Origin: an uncultured Fibrobacterota bacterium
Lineage (GTDB): Bacteria; Fibrobacterota; Chitinivibrionia; Chitinivibrionales; Chitinispirillaceae
Direction: 5' to 3'
DNA: 5,671 nucleotides
NCBI GenBank assembly: GCA_903888815.1
Contig: CAISVC010000695.1
Coordinates: 1-5,671 of the forward strand
Position numbers and translations under genes: made by a program. Positions 5,543 through 5,671 of the stretch are shown here, in pieces. The notes below the pieces were generated by a model. It was not told the origin of the DNA. It did no database searches and was given only the letters and a program-made list of their open reading frames with translations. Numbering within the stretch: the stretch's first letter is position 1; each line of letters opens with the position of its first letter.

Positions 5543-5671
5543 ATGCGGAAAATTTTCTTTTCACTGATCGTTTGTGCTTGTATCGCTCCATCATTCGCCG
5601 GATTGCGCATTCATTCTTCGCTCGGTGGAACGGTTTCGTCGCTGGGATACAAGTTCCCGGACACGCTGAAG
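5543..5671 (+). CDS. N-terminus of an exported protein (3' end outside window)
   Basis: The frame is open from ATG 5543 to the window end, 43 residues. Residues 1-19 (MRK, hydrophobic stretch, then S17-F18-A19) form a typical signal peptide with cleavage before G20. There is a Cys at 11 and 13 within the hydrophobic stretch but no lipobox spacing, so a lipoprotein is unlikely. The mature start 'GLRIHSSLGGTVSSLGYKFPD' is short, with alternating small and hydrophobic residues, which would fit the first strand of an outer-membrane beta-barrel, but this is too little to name a family. It follows the CBM9-like gene by 59 bp with a strong RBS. Confidence 0.65.
   Translation, partial: MRKIFFSLIVCACIAPSFAGLRIHSSLGGTVSSLGYKFPDTLK

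Overview
The window suggests a diderm (Gram-negative) bacterium. It carries the C-terminal part of an LptD-type outer-membrane LPS translocon and a lipid A/lysophospholipid acyltransferase of the LpxL/HtrB family. The LptD tail (a Cys-Trp pair in the last strands, then a closing 'IPDFKWE' segment) and the accompanying DNRLRE-like and CBM9-like proteins look more like the FCB side of bacteria (Fibrobacterota/Chitinispirillia, Bacteroidota/Chlorobi relatives) or other anaerobic polysaccharide-using lineages than Proteobacteria. This placement is an inference from protein style only. Base composition is moderate in the genes and AT-rich in one regulatory stretch (about 3541-3650).

Layout. 1-2538 (+): a 5'-truncated lptD followed after 16 bp by a secreted protein with a DNRLRE/CBM96-like domain, probably one operon. 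2551-3540 (-): a convergent gene for a PP-loop ATPase related to MnmA/ThiI tRNA thiolation enzymes, with an NFACT-R-like C-terminus. It starts behind an AT-rich region that holds a promoter candidate overlapped by nested inverted repeats. 3541-3867: a 327-bp intergenic region with a simple hairpin and a compact, REP/REPIN-like element of three hairpins closed by a GTAGGG/CCCTAC stem. 3868-5483 (+): an LpxL-like acyltransferase and a CBM9-like protein without a signal peptide, separated by a short duplicated, Shine-Dalgarno-containing segment. 5543-end (+): the N-terminus of an exported protein cut by the window edge.

How the genes may work together: LptD and the acyltransferase both serve the outer leaflet of the outer membrane (LPS export and lipid A acylation). 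The DNRLRE-like protein and the last ORF are envelope or exported products. The PP-loop enzyme is most likely unrelated RNA-modification or sulfur housekeeping. No CRISPR array, transposase, toxin-antitoxin pair, tRNA or rRNA was found.

Most worth a second look: (1) a perfect 16-bp inverted repeat with a 5-nt loop inside the lptD reading frame (12-48); (2) the multi-hairpin GTAG-ended element at 3773-3825; (3) nested dyads over the promoter and RBS of the PP-loop gene.
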